A DNA stretch of 64,000 nt from Pseudomonas sp. efr-133-TYG-5 (GCF_030209175.1 NZ_JARVSM010000001.1:2108001-2172000), one strand, 5' to 3'; positions 1 through 10,003 are shown, counted from the stretch's first letter. Numbers and translations: made by a program. Notes: generated by a model from the letters alone, not told the origin.

Positions 1-635
1 ACTGGCGCAACCAGCCCCAGGCGCGACGCCGGGAACAGCTGGACCAGGTGATTGCCCGCTGTAACAGCCCGGTGCTGTTACCTTCGCCGGTGCTGAGCGG
101 CACCGACTGGTTCGATCTGGCCCGCCAGCGTGAAGCGTCACGACGCCTGGGCGTCGAGGGCATGATGCTCAAGGCCCGCGATGCGATGTACGGCGTGGGC
201 CGGACCAAGGACATGGGCGTGTGGTGGAAATGGAAGGTCGACCCGTTCAGCGTCGACGCCGTGCTGATCTACGCCCAGCGCGGCCACGGGCGCCGCGCCA
301 GCCTGTACAGCGATTACACCTTCGCCGTGTGGGACGGCCCGCCGAGCGCCAGCCAACGCTCGCTGGTGCCGTTCGCCAAGGCTTATTCCGGGCTGACCGA
401 TGAGGAAATGCGCCAGGTCGACAGCATCGTGCGCAAGACCACCGTGGAAAAATTCGGCCCGGTCAGCAGCGTGAAGCCAAGCCTGGTGTTCGAACTGGGC
501 TTCGAAGGCATCGCCCTCTCACGCCGGCACAAGAGCGGCATTGCCGTGCGCTTCCCGCGCATGCTGCGCTGGCGCCAGGACAAGACCGTCGACGAAGCCG
601 ACAGCCTGGCGACGCTGCAGGATCTGCTGGCCTGA
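1..635 (+). CDS. ATP-dependent DNA ligase, 3' part (truncated by window edge)
   Basis: The reading frame is open from the first bases (codons begin at position 3) to a TGA at 633-635, so only the last ~210 residues are present. Visible are VEGMMLKARDAMYG, which resembles nucleotidyltransferase motif IIIa/IV, and WWKWKVDP, which resembles motif V with its two lysines. An OB-fold-like C-terminus follows. This matches the stand-alone ATP-dependent ligase that Pseudomonas carries beside a DEXH helicase and the PdeM phosphoesterase. Those two partners appear here only at 5.9-9.1 kb. The family seals nicks during DNA repair. The N-terminus and catalytic KxDG lysine lie outside the window. Confidence 0.85.
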   Translation, partial: WRNQPQARRREQLDQVIARCNSPVLLPSPVLSGTDWFDLARQREASRRLGVEGMMLKARDAMYGVGRTKDMGVWWKWKVDPFSVDAVLIYAQRGHGRRASLYSDYTFAVWDGPPSASQRSLVPFAKAYSGLTDEEMRQVDSIVRKTTVEKFGPVSSVKPSLVFELGFEGIALSRRHKSGIAVRFPRMLRWRQDKTVDEADSLATLQDLLA

Positions 636-858
636 CCCAAGCGGCCTGCGCGTTATCTCGCCCGGCGCGGGAAGGTCAGCCGGGTGCGCCACGACCCGGC
701 AAAAGCCGCCCGGACAGCGCTCGCCAAGCATCTCTCGCCCAACACGCGGCGACGATCACGCCCGCAAACAGTGCAACGGGTTTTCAATGCCCGTTTTCGT
801 GCACCAAAGCCTCTCGCCGGCATCGTTTCCAACCTTTTAAAACACTTGTTCGGGACTC

Positions 859-874
859 TGGTTCGGAAATTGCT
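859..874 (+). promoter_or_regulatory. Candidate sigma54 (RpoN) promoter of the amino-acid transporter operon
   Basis: The 16 bases TGGTTCGGAAATTGCT match the -24/-12 consensus TGGCACG-N4-TTGCW at all but two positions. The essential GG and GC are present with correct spacing. It sits about 80 bp before the binding-protein start, leaving a ~65-nt leader. It is the clearest promoter-like signal I saw in the 318-bp gap 636-953. Nitrogen control is an inference from the promoter type. Confidence 0.6.
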
Positions 875-953
875 ACTTTCTATAGGTCGTAAGCGTTGCA
901 GTAACAATAATTCTGCGCCACAAGCGCTCATATTGGTTCTTAGGGATTGAATA

Positions 954-1736
954 ATGAAAAAAGCATTGCTGACCCTTTCTGCACTGGCGTTGTGCATGGC
1001 TGCCGGCTCCGCGCTGGCCAAGGAATACAAAGAGCTGCGTTTTGGCGTTGACCCATCCTACGCACCGTTCGAGTCGAAAGCGGCCGACGGCAGCCTGGTG
1101 GGCTTCGACATTGACCTGGGCAACGCGATCTGCGCCGAGCTGAAGGTCAAGTGCAAATGGGTTGAAAGCGACTTCGACGGCATGATTCCAGGCCTCAACG
1201 CCAACAAGTTCGACGGTGTGATCTCGTCGATGACGGTAACACCGGCCCGTGAAAAGGCGATCGACTTCTCCAGCGAACTGTTTTCCGGCCCGACCGCTTA
1301 TGTGTTCAAGAAGGGTTCCGGCCTGAGCGACGACGTCGCCTCCCTCAAGGGCAAGGCTGTCGGTTACGAGCAAGGCACCATTCAGGAAGCCTACGCCAAG
1401 GCCGTGCTGGAAAAGGCCGGCGTGAAAATCCAGGCCTACGCCAACCAGGACCAGGTCTACGCCGACCTGAAAAACGGCCGTCTCGACGCCTCGATCCAGG
1501 ACATGCTGCAAGCCGAACTGGGCTTTTTGAAGTCGCCTGACGGCGCCGGCTACGAAGTCAGCAAGCCGGTCGACAGCGAATTGCTGCCGGCGAAAACCGC
1601 TGTCGGTATTAAGAAAGGTAACAAAGACCTCAAGGCGCTTTTAGATAAAGGTATCAAAGCGTTACACGACGACGGCAAATACGCCGAGATTCAAAAGAAA
1701 CACTTTGGCGATCTGAATCTGTACAGCGGTAAATAA
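954..1736 (+). CDS. Basic amino acid ABC transporter, periplasmic binding protein (AotJ/HisJ/ArgT type)
   Basis: 260 residues, begun by ATG after a short leader. Residues 1-22 form a classical Sec signal peptide ending ALA, and the mature protein begins KEYKELRFG. DPSYAPFES, VGFDIDLGNAIC and FDGVISSMTVTPAREKAIDFS are hallmarks of the family 3 solute-binding proteins for arginine, ornithine, lysine and histidine. It should deliver ligand to the two permeases encoded next. A hairpin separates it from them, which fits the usual excess of binding protein. The exact ligand cannot be read from sequence. The gene order resembles aotJQM-x-aotP of P. aeruginosa, but no argR follows, so this may be a paralogue. 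Confidence 0.88.
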   Translation: MKKALLTLSALALCMAAGSALAKEYKELRFGVDPSYAPFESKAADGSLVGFDIDLGNAICAELKVKCKWVESDFDGMIPGLNANKFDGVISSMTVTPAREKAIDFSSELFSGPTAYVFKKGSGLSDDVASLKGKAVGYEQGTIQEAYAKAVLEKAGVKIQAYANQDQVYADLKNGRLDASIQDMLQAELGFLKSPDGAGYEVSKPVDSELLPAKTAVGIKKGNKDLKALLDKGIKALHDDGKYAEIQKKHFGDLNLYSGK

Positions 1737-1742
1737 TGCCCT

Positions 1743-1770
1743 GGCGCCCATCCCGCGATGGGCGCCTTTT
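1743..1770 (+). terminator. Hairpin between binding protein and permease genes
   Basis: A perfect 10-bp stem (1743-1752 with 1757-1766), a 4-nt loop and TTTT follow the binding-protein stop. As an attenuator or 3' stabiliser it would leave more binding-protein message than permease message. Confidence 0.7.
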
Positions 1771-1793
1771 CCGTCCGCTCAGGTTGCTGATTT

Positions 1794-2522
1794 ATGTTCG
1801 AAAACCTCTTACAAAATCTGGGGCTCTCCGCCTTCAGCCTCAAAGGCTTCGGCCCGTTGCTGTTGGAAGGCACCTGGATGACCATCAAATTGTCGGCGTT
1901 GTCGCTGCTGGTGGCCGTGTTGCTCGGCCTCTTGGGCGCCAGTGCCAAACTGTCGAAATCGAAACTGCTGCGCCTGCCCGCCCAGCTCTACACCACGCTG
2001 ATTCGCGGCGTGCCGGACCTGGTGCTGATGCTGTTGATCTTCTACAGCCTGCAAACCTGGCTGACGGCGCTGACCGATGTCATGGAGTGGGACTACATCG
2101 AAATCGACTCCTTCACCGCCGGGGTCATCACCCTGGGCTTCATCTATGGCGCGTATTTCACGGAAACCTTCCGTGGCGCGATTCTCGCCGTGCCACGCGG
2201 ACAGGTTGAAGCGGCCACCGCCTACGGCCTCAAGCGCGGCCAGCGCTTTCGCTTCGTGGTGTTCCCGCAAATGATGCGCTTCGCCCTGCCGGGTATCGGC
2301 AACAACTGGATGGTGATGCTCAAGGCCACGGCGCTGGTGTCGATCATCGGCCTGGCCGACCTGGTCAAGGCCGCGCAGGATGCCGGCAAAAGCACTTATC
2401 AACTGTTCTACTTCCTGGTACTCGCCGCCTTGATCTATCTGCTGATCACCAGTGCGTCGAACGTCATCCTGCGCTGGCTCGAGCGTCGTTACGCCGCCGG
2501 TGCCCGGGAGGCCGTACGATGA
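1794..2522 (+). CDS. Basic amino acid ABC transporter, inner-membrane permease (AotQ/HisQ type)
   Basis: 242 residues with about five hydrophobic segments. The EAA loop is visible as QVEAATAYGLKRGQRFRFVVFPQMMRFALPG, here broken into its readable parts EAATAYGL and FPQMMR. This loop contacts the ATPase. It belongs to the HisM/GlnP family of polar amino-acid permeases. Its stop overlaps the next start as ATGA (2519-2522), showing translational coupling with the second permease. It should form the heterodimeric channel of the importer together with that gene. Confidence 0.85.
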   Translation: MFENLLQNLGLSAFSLKGFGPLLLEGTWMTIKLSALSLLVAVLLGLLGASAKLSKSKLLRLPAQLYTTLIRGVPDLVLMLLIFYSLQTWLTALTDVMEWDYIEIDSFTAGVITLGFIYGAYFTETFRGAILAVPRGQVEAATAYGLKRGQRFRFVVFPQMMRFALPGIGNNWMVMLKATALVSIIGLADLVKAAQDAGKSTYQLFYFLVLAALIYLLITSASNVILRWLERRYAAGAREAVR

Positions 2523-3229
2523 TCGAACTCCTGCAGGAATACTGGAAACCCTTCCTCTACAGCGACGGCAACAATATCACCGGCCTGGCGATGACCATGT
2601 GGCTGCTCAGTGCGTCGATCTTCATCGGCTTCCTGGCGTCGATTCCGCTGTCGATCGCGCGGGTGTCCGCGCACTTCTATGTGCGCTGGCCGGTACAGTT
2701 CTACACCTACCTGTTCCGCGGCACGCCGCTGTATATCCAGCTGCTGATCTGCTACACCGGGATCTACAGCCTGGCCGCCGTACGTGCGCAACCGTTGCTC
2801 GACAGTTTCTTCCGCGATGCGATGAACTGCACGATCCTCGCCTTTGCCCTGAACACCTGCGCCTACACCACGGAGATCTTTGCCGGGGCGATCCGCAGCA
2901 TGAACCATGGCGAAGTCGAAGCCGCCAAGGCCTACGGCCTCACCGGCTGGAAGCTGTATGCCTACGTGATCATGCCGTCGGCGCTGCGCCGTTCGTTGCC
3001 GTATTACAGCAACGAAGTGATCCTGATGCTGCACTCGACCACCGTGGCCTTCACCGCCACCATCCCCGACATCCTGAAAGTCGCGCGGGACGCCAACTCG
3101 GCGACCTACCTGACCTTTCAGTCGTTCGGCATCGCCGCGCTGATCTACCTGACCATCACCTTTGCGCTGGTCGGCCTGTTCCGCCTCGCCGAACGCCGCT
3201 GGCTGGCCTTCCTCGGGCCGACCCACTAG
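2519..3229 (+). CDS. Basic amino acid ABC transporter, second permease (AotM/HisM type)
   Basis: 236 residues, several membrane segments and an EAA loop (EVEAAKAYGLTGWKLYAYV, with MPSALRRSLP after it). It is in the same family as the preceding permease and overlaps it by four bases. FRGTPLYIQLL near residue 67 is the usual substrate-path motif of these proteins. It is predicted to pair with the upstream permease in the inner membrane. The next gene begins 13 bp downstream, so it is clearly operonic. Confidence 0.86.
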   Translation: MIELLQEYWKPFLYSDGNNITGLAMTMWLLSASIFIGFLASIPLSIARVSAHFYVRWPVQFYTYLFRGTPLYIQLLICYTGIYSLAAVRAQPLLDSFFRDAMNCTILAFALNTCAYTTEIFAGAIRSMNHGEVEAAKAYGLTGWKLYAYVIMPSALRRSLPYYSNEVILMLHSTTVAFTATIPDILKVARDANSATYLTFQSFGIAALIYLTITFALVGLFRLAERRWLAFLGPTH

Positions 3230-3242
3230 GACTCAGACGAAC

Positions 3243-4361
3243 ATGCGCCACCAGATACATGACCTGCTGGCCCCCGTACCGGGGACTGCACGCCAGATCC
3301 ACAGCTTCCATTTCGGCCCGGAGCAGGCCAAGGGCAAGATCTACATCCAGTCCTCGCTGCATGCCGACGAACTGCCCGGCATGCTCGTGGCCTGGCACCT
3401 CAAGCAACGCCTGGCGGAGCTGGAAGCCGCCGGGCGCCTGCGCAGCGAAATCGTCCTGGTACCGGCGGCCAATCCGGTCGGCCTGGAACAGGTGCTGATG
3501 GACGTGCCGCTAGGCCGCTACGAGCTGGAGAGCGGGCAGAATTTCAACCGCTGGTTCATCGACCTCAGCGAAGAAATCGGCAACGCCGTCGAGGCGCAGC
3601 TGGGCGACGACCCACAGCGCAACCTCGAACTGATCCGCGCCAGCCTGCGCACCGCCCTCGCCCGCCACACGGCCACCACCCAGTTGCAATCGCAGCGCCT
3701 GACCCTGCAACGGCTGGCCTGCGATGCCGACATGGTGCTCGACCTGCACTGCGATTTCGAATCGGTGGTGCACCTCTACACCACGCCCGAAGCGTGGCCG
3801 CAGGTCGAACCGCTGGCACGCTATATGGAATCGCAGGCCAGCCTGCTGGCCACCGACTCCGGCGGCCAGTCGTTCGACGAATGCTTCACGCTGCTGTGGT
3901 GGCAATTGCAGGAACGCTTCGGCGAACACTTCGAGATTCCGCTGGGCAGTTTCTCGGTGACCGTCGAGTTGCGCGGCCAGGCCGACGTCAATCACCCGCT
4001 GGCCAGTCGCGACTGCCAGGCGCTGATCGATTATCTGATCCGCTTCGGTGCAATCGTCGGCGAAGCGGCACCGCTGCCGGCAATGCCGTTCCCCGCCACG
4101 CCGCTGGCCGGGGTGGAACCGGTGGTCACGCCGGTTGGCGGGCTGCTGGTGTACAGCGCAAGCGCCGGGCAATACCTGCACGCAGGTGAAAAAATTGCCG
4201 AAATCATCGACCCGATCACCGACCGGGTTACCCCCATTCATTGCACCGCTGCCGGTCTTATGTATGCCCGCTCCCTGCGGCGCATGGCCACTGCCGGCAT
4301 GGTCATCGCCCACGTCGCGGGCGCCGAAGCCTATCGCAGCGGCTATCTACTTTCGCCTTGA
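3243..4361 (+). CDS. Succinylglutamate desuccinylase/aspartoacylase-family zinc hydrolase
   Basis: 372 residues from ATG at 3243. An upstream in-frame start exists, but it would lie inside the permease. The zinc-carboxypeptidase-like fold is shown by [10 protein letters not shown] (the HxxE metal pair), [12 protein letters not shown] and MVLDLHCDF (third zinc ligand His). The family removes acyl groups from amino acids or cleaves related amides. The gene sits between permease and ATPase genes exactly as PA0891 does in the P. aeruginosa aot operon, so a role in processing imported arginine or ornithine derivatives is plausible. The substrate is unknown. Confidence 0.82.
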   Translation: MRHQIHDLLAPVPGTARQIHSFHFGPEQAKGKIYIQSSLHADELPGMLVAWHLKQRLAELEAAGRLRSEIVLVPAANPVGLEQVLMDVPLGRYELESGQNFNRWFIDLSEEIGNAVEAQLGDDPQRNLELIRASLRTALARHTATTQLQSQRLTLQRLACDADMVLDLHCDFESVVHLYTTPEAWPQVEPLARYMESQASLLATDSGGQSFDECFTLLWWQLQERFGEHFEIPLGSFSVTVELRGQADVNHPLASRDCQALIDYLIRFGAIVGEAAPLPAMPFPATPLAGVEPVVTPVGGLLVYSASAGQYLHAGEKIAEIIDPITDRVTPIHCTAAGLMYARSLRRMATAGMVIAHVAGAEAYRSGYLLSP

Positions 4362-4374
4362 GGATGCCTGTCCC

Positions 4375-5139
4375 ATGTACAAATTGACCGTTGAAGGCCT
4401 GCACAAAAGCTATGGCGACCATCAGGTGCTCAAAGGCGTGTCGCTCAAGGCCAGAACCGGCGACGTGATCAGCCTGATCGGCGCCAGCGGCTCGGGCAAG
4501 AGCACCTTTCTGCGTTGCATCAACTTTCTCGAGCAACCCAACGACGGCGCCATGAGCCTCGATGGCCAGGCGATCCGCATGGTCACCGACCGCCACGGCA
4601 TGCACGTCGCCGACGCCGCCGAGCTGCAGCGTCTGCGCACACGGCTGGCGATGGTGTTCCAGCACTTCAACCTGTGGAGCCACATGACCGTGCTGGAAAA
4701 CATCACCATGGCCCCGCGCCGGGTGTTGGGTTGCAGCAAGCAGGAAGCCGAAGACCGTGCGCGGCGTTACCTGGACAAGGTCGGGCTGCCGGCACGGGTC
4801 GCCGAGCAATACCCGGCGTTCCTGTCCGGCGGCCAGCAACAGCGCGTGGCCATTGCCCGCGCGCTGGCGATGGAGCCGGAAGTGATGCTGTTCGACGAAC
4901 CGACCTCGGCGCTCGACCCGGAACTGGTAGGCGAAGTGCTCAAGGTGATTCAGGGCCTGGCCGAAGAAGGCCGGACCATGATCATGGTGACCCACGAGAT
5001 GAGTTTTGCGCGCAAGGTGTCCAGCCAGGTGCTGTTTCTGCATCAAGGGCTGGTGGAGGAAGAAGGCGCTCCGGAAGAGGTGTTGGGCAATCCGAAGAGC
5101 GAGCGGCTCAAGCAGTTTTTAAGTGGAAATCTAAAGTAA
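4375..5139 (+). CDS. Basic amino acid ABC transporter, ATP-binding protein (AotP/HisP type)
   Basis: 254 residues from ATG at 4375, 13 bp after the hydrolase. It has a Walker A motif GASGSGKST (about residues 36-44), a Q-loop in [12 protein letters not shown], the signature LSGGQQQR, Walker B VMLFDEP and the switch His in VTHEM. The HFNLWSHMT segment is typical of the HisP/AotP branch. It powers import by the two upstream permeases and is the last gene of the operon. A strong hairpin follows at 5151-5177. No argR is found beside it, unlike the P. aeruginosa aot locus. Confidence 0.88.
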   Translation: MYKLTVEGLHKSYGDHQVLKGVSLKARTGDVISLIGASGSGKSTFLRCINFLEQPNDGAMSLDGQAIRMVTDRHGMHVADAAELQRLRTRLAMVFQHFNLWSHMTVLENITMAPRRVLGCSKQEAEDRARRYLDKVGLPARVAEQYPAFLSGGQQQRVAIARALAMEPEVMLFDEPTSALDPELVGEVLKVIQGLAEEGRTMIMVTHEMSFARKVSSQVLFLHQGLVEEEGAPEEVLGNPKSERLKQFLSGNLK

Positions 5140-5150
5140 CTCAGCAACGT

Positions 5151-5177
5151 TTACGGGCCGCACTTCGCGGCCCGTAA
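5151..5177. terminator. Hairpin terminator between convergent genes
   Basis: A perfect 11-bp stem (5151-5161 with 5167-5177) around a 5-nt loop lies between the transporter operon and the convergent hypothetical gene. There is no long T tract, so it may act in both directions or need Rho. Confidence 0.55.
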
Positions 5178-5197
5178 TGGCGGAACCTGCCCGCTCA

Positions 5198-5647
5198 TTA
5201 TTTTAGTTTCAGCGAAAACTCGCCACCTTCGAACTTATAACTTACGCCATCGGATACTGCCGTTCCTTCAAACAAGCCTGACATGCCCGACTCGTCATTT
5301 TTAATGACATTAATCGTGCCCACCACTGCCACCAGATAAAGGCCTTTCTCGAACACCACCGCTGCTCTGTCCAGCGTATTGATGTCCATTGGATATTTGC
5401 CAGGCAGCGTCTCCCTGCCTACCCCCAGAAACAGCCCGGCGCCCCTGAAGGACTGGTCCACCGTGCGGTTGTCCAGATGGCGTCTTCCGGAGTCCGCGAT
5501 TTCGCGATAACACGTCTGCCCCTCACTGTTGAAATGAAACGTCGCATCCGCGGTTCTGACAGTCGCCTTGAAGTCGCCTGGGTACCACTCACAACCTGTT
5601 TTAGGAGCGAACTCAGCCTGCAATTTATCGCGTGAAATACTGTTCAT
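5198..5647 (-). CDS. Hypothetical protein
   Basis: 149 residues. The ATG at 5647 is preferred over a TTG five codons upstream because AAGGTG stands six bases before it. There is no signal peptide and no membrane segment. The C-terminal half is beta-rich and ends in alternating Gly/Phe/Lys (YKFEGGEFSLKLK). I do not recognise the family. It is convergent with the transporter operon and separated from the divergent helicase by 285 bp of AT-richer DNA in which I see no gene. It could be a strain-specific insertion. Confidence 0.6.
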   Translation of the reverse strand: MNSISRDKLQAEFAPKTGCEWYPGDFKATVRTADATFHFNSEGQTCYREIADSGRRHLDNRTVDQSFRGAGLFLGVGRETLPGKYPMDINTLDRAAVVFEKGLYLVAVVGTINVIKNDESGMSGLFEGTAVSDGVSYKFEGGEFSLKLK

Positions 5648-5932
5648 GTCGGCACCTTGCAAAATTACCCATGGAGGAAAATTTCAAGTTCAGTCTGCGT
5701 TCGCATCACACCATCTGATATAGCGCTCAACAACTGACAACATTGACAGTTGATAAAAGTAGTTTTCCGTGAACGCCGTTTATCAAAAACGGCAAACAAA
5801 CCGACTGAAAAGTGAATTGAGTTGAGCGCTATTGCCCTACCGCATGGTTCATTGCTCAAACCGCCTGCGCCACTAAACTTCTTGGTCAGCTCGACTGTCT
5901 CTGGTTAATCACCCCCGGAGCACCGAGGACGC

Positions 5933-8419
5933 ATGGAACCCCTCATCAACTGCGCAAAAGTCTGGTTTGCCGAACGGGGCTGGAAACCTTTTCCGTTCCA
6001 GAAACAGGTCTGGGCGGCAGTCAAGCGCGGAGAGTCCGGGTTACTCCACGCCAGCACCGGCGCCGGGAAAACCTATGCGGTGTGGTTTGCGGCCCTCAAT
6101 CGCTTCGCCCGCAGGCGACCAGTCGTTGAAACCCGGCGCAAACGCCAGCCCCCGGCCGAACCGCTGACCGTGCTGTGGATCACGCCGATGCGTGCGCTGG
6201 CGGCGGATACCGCCCGGGCGCTGCAGGCACCGCTGGATGACCTGGGCCTTCCGTGGAGCGTCGGCCTGCGCACCGGCGACACCGGCAGCAGCGAACGTGC
6301 CCGGCAGAACCGACGCCTGCCGACAACGCTGATCACTACCCCGGAAAGCCTGACCCTGATGCTCGCCCGCGCCGATGCGCAGACCGCGCTGTCGACGCTG
6401 CGCATGGTGGTGGTGGACGAGTGGCACGAATTGCTCGGCAACAAACGTGGCGTGCAATTGCAACTGGCCCTGGCACGACTGCGACGCTGGCACCCGCAAC
6501 TGATCGTCTGGGGCGTGTCGGCCACGCTTGGCAATCAGTCCCACGCCGAACAGGTACTGATCCCACAAGGCGGCGGTGTAAGCATCCAGGGCCAGAGCGA
6601 AAAATCCCTGAAGGTCGACACCCTGCTCCCACCCGCCATTGAGCGTTTTCCCTGGGCCGGGCACATCGGTCTGAAGATGTTGCCGCAAGTGGTCGCCGAA
6701 CTGGATGCCTGCGCCAGCAGCCTGGTGTTCACCAACACCCGCGCCCAATCGGAAATCTGGTATCAGGCGCTGCTCGAAGCGCGACCGGACTGGGCCGGGT
6801 TGATCGCCCTGCACCACAGTTCGCTGTCGCGCGACACCCGCGACTGGGTCGAGCAGGCCTTGAAGGAGGGTCATCTGAAAGCGGTGGTGTGCACCTCGAG
6901 CCTGGACCTGGGCGTGGACTTCCTGCCGGTGGAACGGGTGCTGCAGATCGGTTCGGCCAAGGGCGTCGCACGTCTGATGCAGCGGGCCGGGCGTTCCGGT
7001 CATGCCCCCGGCCGCACCTCGCGGGTCACGCTGGTGCCGACCCACAGCCTGGAGTTGATCGAGGCGGCTGCCGCCCGCGATGCCGTCGAGCAACGCCGCA
7101 TCGAGCCACGCCTGTCGCCGCACAAACCGTTGGATGTCCTGGTGCAGCACCTGGTCAGCATGGCCCTCGGTGGTGGCTTTATTCCCCAGGAGCTGTACGA
7201 AGAAGTCCGAGGTGCCTGGGCCTATCGAGAACTGACGCTGGCTGACTGGGCCTGGGCATTGGCTTTCGTACGCCATGGCGGGACATCGCTGACGGCCTAT
7301 CCGGATTACCGGCGCGTCGAGCCGGACGAGGATGGCGTCTGGCGTGTGCCCGACGCCCGCCTGGCGCGCCGTCATCGGATGAGCGTCGGCACCATCGTCA
7401 GCGATGCCAGCATTCAATTGAAGTTCTGGAGCAAGGGTGGCGGCGGCAAGCAGTTGGGCAGCGTCGAGGAAGGCTTCATCGCCCGGCTCAAACCCGGCGA
7501 CGGATTTCTGTTCGCCGGGCGCCTGCTGGAACTGGTCCGCGTGGAAAACATGACCGCCTATGTCAAACGCAGCACGGCGAAGAAAGCCGCGGTGCCACGC
7601 TGGAATGGCGGGCGCATGCCGCTGTCCAGCGAGTTGGCCGAGGCCGTGGTCACTCGTTTCAGTGCCGCGGCACAAGGGCAGTTCGCCGGGCCGGAAATGC
7701 ACGCCCTGCGCCCGCTGCTGGACACCCAGGCACGCTGGTCGGGCCTGCCCACCACCGACAGCCTACTGGCCGAGGTGTTGAAATCCCGCGAAGGCTGGCA
7801 CCTTTTCCTCTACCCCTTTGCCGGACGCCAGGTGCACCTGGGACTGGCCAGCCTGCTCGCCTGGCGCGTCAGTCAGCGGCAGCCGCTGACATTCTCCATC
7901 GCGGTCAACGATTACGGCCTGGAATTGCTCAGCGCCACCCCCGTCGACTGGGCACAGCAGTTCGACCCGGCCCTGCTCAGTCCCGCGCACTTGCTGAGGG
8001 ATGTACTGGCCAGCCTCAACGCTGGCGAGTTGGCCCTGCGGCGCTTTCGCGAAATCGCGCGGATTGCCGGCCTGGTATTCGCCGGCTACCCCGGCGCGCC
8101 GAAAAGCACCCGTCAGGTGCAGGCGTCCAGCGGTCTGTTCTTCGAAGTGTTCAAGCAATATGACGCCGACAACCTGCTGCTGGCCCAGGCCGGGGAAGAA
8201 GTCCTACGGGAAGAATTGGATATTCGTCGACTGGAACAGACTTTGGAGCGAATCAACCGGATGAAACTGGATCTGCATCTGATTAAACGTCCGACACCAC
8301 TGGGCTTTCCATTGCTGGTGGAGCGCATGCGCGAAAGCATGAGTTCGGAAAAACTCGCTGACCGCATCCGGCGCATGGTCGGTGATCTCGAGCAACGTGC
8401 CGACTCGGGCAAATCCTGA
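5933..8419 (+). CDS. Ligase-associated DEXH-box DNA helicase (Lhr-core type)
   Basis: 828 residues. Helicase motifs in order are Walker A STGAGKT (41-47), ITPMRALA (motif Ia), TTPESL (Ib), DEWH (162-165, motif II), SATLG (motif III) and QRAGRSGH (350-357, motif VI). A long C-terminal Lhr-type extension follows. This is the superfamily 2 enzyme known as ligase-associated DEXH helicase, a 3'-5' DNA translocase linked to an ATP-dependent ligase and the PdeM endonuclease in DNA repair. It overlaps pdeM by one base (TGATG). The start is supported by GAGGACGC-ATG. The ligase partner is 5 kb upstream, beyond the transporter operon. Confidence 0.9.
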   Translation: MEPLINCAKVWFAERGWKPFPFQKQVWAAVKRGESGLLHASTGAGKTYAVWFAALNRFARRRPVVETRRKRQPPAEPLTVLWITPMRALAADTARALQAPLDDLGLPWSVGLRTGDTGSSERARQNRRLPTTLITTPESLTLMLARADAQTALSTLRMVVVDEWHELLGNKRGVQLQLALARLRRWHPQLIVWGVSATLGNQSHAEQVLIPQGGGVSIQGQSEKSLKVDTLLPPAIERFPWAGHIGLKMLPQVVAELDACASSLVFTNTRAQSEIWYQALLEARPDWAGLIALHHSSLSRDTRDWVEQALKEGHLKAVVCTSSLDLGVDFLPVERVLQIGSAKGVARLMQRAGRSGHAPGRTSRVTLVPTHSLELIEAAAARDAVEQRRIEPRLSPHKPLDVLVQHLVSMALGGGFIPQELYEEVRGAWAYRELTLADWAWALAFVRHGGTSLTAYPDYRRVEPDEDGVWRVPDARLARRHRMSVGTIVSDASIQLKFWSKGGGGKQLGSVEEGFIARLKPGDGFLFAGRLLELVRVENMTAYVKRSTAKKAAVPRWNGGRMPLSSELAEAVVTRFSAAAQGQFAGPEMHALRPLLDTQARWSGLPTTDSLLAEVLKSREGWHLFLYPFAGRQVHLGLASLLAWRVSQRQPLTFSIAVNDYGLELLSATPVDWAQQFDPALLSPAHLLRDVLASLNAGELALRRFREIARIAGLVFAGYPGAPKSTRQVQASSGLFFEVFKQYDADNLLLAQAGEEVLREELDIRRLEQTLERINRMKLDLHLIKRPTPLGFPLLVERMRESMSSEKLADRIRRMVGDLEQRADSGKS

Positions 8420-9075
8420 TGAGTGCGCCTTACCCGGTACGCCTCGCGGGTGAAGAGCTCTGGCTGCTGCCGGAAAAAGCCCTGTACTGGCCGGCGCAGC
8501 AGGCGTTGTTGATTGCCGACGTCCATTTCGGCAAGGCCGCCGCCTACCGCAGCCTCGGGCAGCCAGTGCCGCAAGGCACCACGGCGAGCAATATCGCGGT
8601 GATCGAGCAACTGTTGGCGAAGCTGCCGTGCCGGCAACTGATTTTCCTCGGCGATTTTCTCCACGGGCCCGGCTCGCATGCCGCTGGCACCTTGAAGTTG
8701 CTGGCCGAGTGGCGCGCGCGCCACGCCGATCTGCCAATGACGCTGATTCGCGGCAATCACGACAAGCGTGCGGGTGATCCGCCGGCGTCGCTGAACATCC
8801 GCGTGGTGCCGGAACCGTTGCTGCTCGGGCCATTCGCCTTGCAGCACGAGCCGCATCCACACCCGCAGCGGCATGTGCTGGCCGGCCATGTGCATCCGGT
8901 CTATCGCCTGAATGGCCGTGGCCGGCAAAGTCTGCGCCTGGCCTGTTTCCGCCTCGGCGAACGGCTCAGCCTGCTGCCGGCCTTCGGCGCGTTTACCGGG
9001 GGGTATGCGGTGGAACGCGACGACAGCTGCAGGATTTTTGTCATCGGCGACGATGAAATATGGCCGGTCAGCTGA
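8419..9075 (+). CDS. pdeM: Ligase-associated DNA damage response endonuclease PdeM
   Basis: 218 residues of the binuclear metallophosphoesterase fold. Metal-binding motifs are DVHFGK (34-39), GDFLHG (about 78-83), GNHD (112-115) and GHVHP (156-160). The family belongs with the ATP-dependent ligase and Lhr-core helicase. Characterised members are Mn-dependent phosphodiesterases acting on DNA. It starts one base inside the helicase stop codon, so the two are co-translated. DNA repair is inferred from the family and partner genes. Confidence 0.87.
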   Translation: MSAPYPVRLAGEELWLLPEKALYWPAQQALLIADVHFGKAAAYRSLGQPVPQGTTASNIAVIEQLLAKLPCRQLIFLGDFLHGPGSHAAGTLKLLAEWRARHADLPMTLIRGNHDKRAGDPPASLNIRVVPEPLLLGPFALQHEPHPHPQRHVLAGHVHPVYRLNGRGRQSLRLACFRLGERLSLLPAFGAFTGGYAVERDDSCRIFVIGDDEIWPVS

Positions 9076-9119
9076 AGTCCTGTTCAGGCATCAACTGACC
9101 GGCCATGCAGAAACCAGGC

Positions 9120-9329
9120 TCAGGCGACAGGCGCGGGTGGCGGCTCGTCCGGCAGGACTGGATCACCGGGCTCGACAGGCTGTTCGTTGGGGGTATCAGG
9201 ATCAGGCTGGCCCGGGATACCACCGGCCATGCTCAGGGCTGGGTGTGCCAACAAGGACCAGGCCAATACGCCAACCTGATTGGGCTCGAGCCTTGCCAGT
9301 TCGGCAGAGATTTGCGGATCGATCTTCAT
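9120..9329 (-). CDS. Small hypothetical protein with proline-rich tail
   Basis: 69 residues, starting at ATG 9329 behind a good ribosome site (GAGGAGTGTCCT-ATG). The N-terminal half has a helical look (PQISAELARLEPNQVGVLAWSLLAHPAL). The last 30 residues are rich in Pro and Asp/Glu. No domain is recognised. It lies downstream of dcd on the same strand, 107 bp away, and is convergent with pdeM. It could share the dcd transcript. Confidence 0.6.
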   Translation of the reverse strand: MKIDPQISAELARLEPNQVGVLAWSLLAHPALSMAGGIPGQPDPDTPNEQPVEPGDPVLPDEPPPAPVA

Positions 9330-9436
9330 AGGACACTCCTCGGCGAAGGCCCGTTTTGCGGAAACAAAAACGGGCAGTACACCCCCATAGAGTGTCTGCC
9401 CGCCAAAGAATTCCCGAGATCCGCCGGATGGACGCC

Positions 9437-10003
9437 TCAGGTGCGCGGCAGGGTCACGCCACGTTGGCCCTGGTACTTGCCGCCGCGATCCTTGTAGGAA
9501 ACTTCGCATTCCTCGTCGGACTCGAGGAACAACATCTGCGCCACGCCTTCGTTGGCGTAGATTTTCGCCGGCAGGTTGGTGGTGTTGGAGAATTCCAGGG
9601 TCACGTGCCCTTCCCATTCAGGCTCCAGCGGCGTGACGTTGACGATGATGCCGCAACGGGCGTAGGTGCTCTTGCCCAGGCAGATGGTCAGCACGTTGCG
9701 CGGAATGCGGAAGTACTCGACGGTGCTGGCCAGGGCGAAGGAGTTCGGCGGAATGATGCAGACGTCGCTGTGGATGTCGACGAAGCTGCCGGCGTCGAAG
9801 TTCTTCGGGTCGACGATGGCCGAGTTGATGTTGGTGAACACCTTGAAATGATTGGTGCAGCGCACATCGTAGCCATAGCTCGACACACCATAGGAAATCA
9901 CCCGGCTGTCGTCGCTGCCGCGCATCTGGCGCTCGACGAAAGGCTCGATCATGCCGTGTTCCTGCGCCATGCGGCGAATCCACTTGTCCGATTTGATGCT
10001 CAT
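9437..10003 (-). CDS. dcd: dCTP deaminase
   Basis: 188 residues, the usual length for the enzyme. [22 protein letters not shown] opens the protein, and [33 protein letters not shown] and [23 protein letters not shown] carry the conserved trimer active-site elements. It deaminates dCTP to dUTP for dTMP synthesis in the cytoplasm. It is transcribed away from the cold-shock gene. No unusual features. Confidence 0.95.
   Translation of the reverse strand: MSIKSDKWIRRMAQEHGMIEPFVERQMRGSDDSRVISYGVSSYGYDVRCTNHFKVFTNINSAIVDPKNFDAGSFVDIHSDVCIIPPNSFALASTVEYFRIPRNVLTICLGKSTYARCGIIVNVTPLEPEWEGHVTLEFSNTTNLPAKIYANEGVAQMLFLESDEECEVSYKDRGGKYQGQRGVTLPRT

Noticed and set aside
5665..5859. 64-codon minus-strand ORF upstream of the helicase
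   Set aside because: No ribosome site or family. It lies in the promoter-sized gap between divergent genes.
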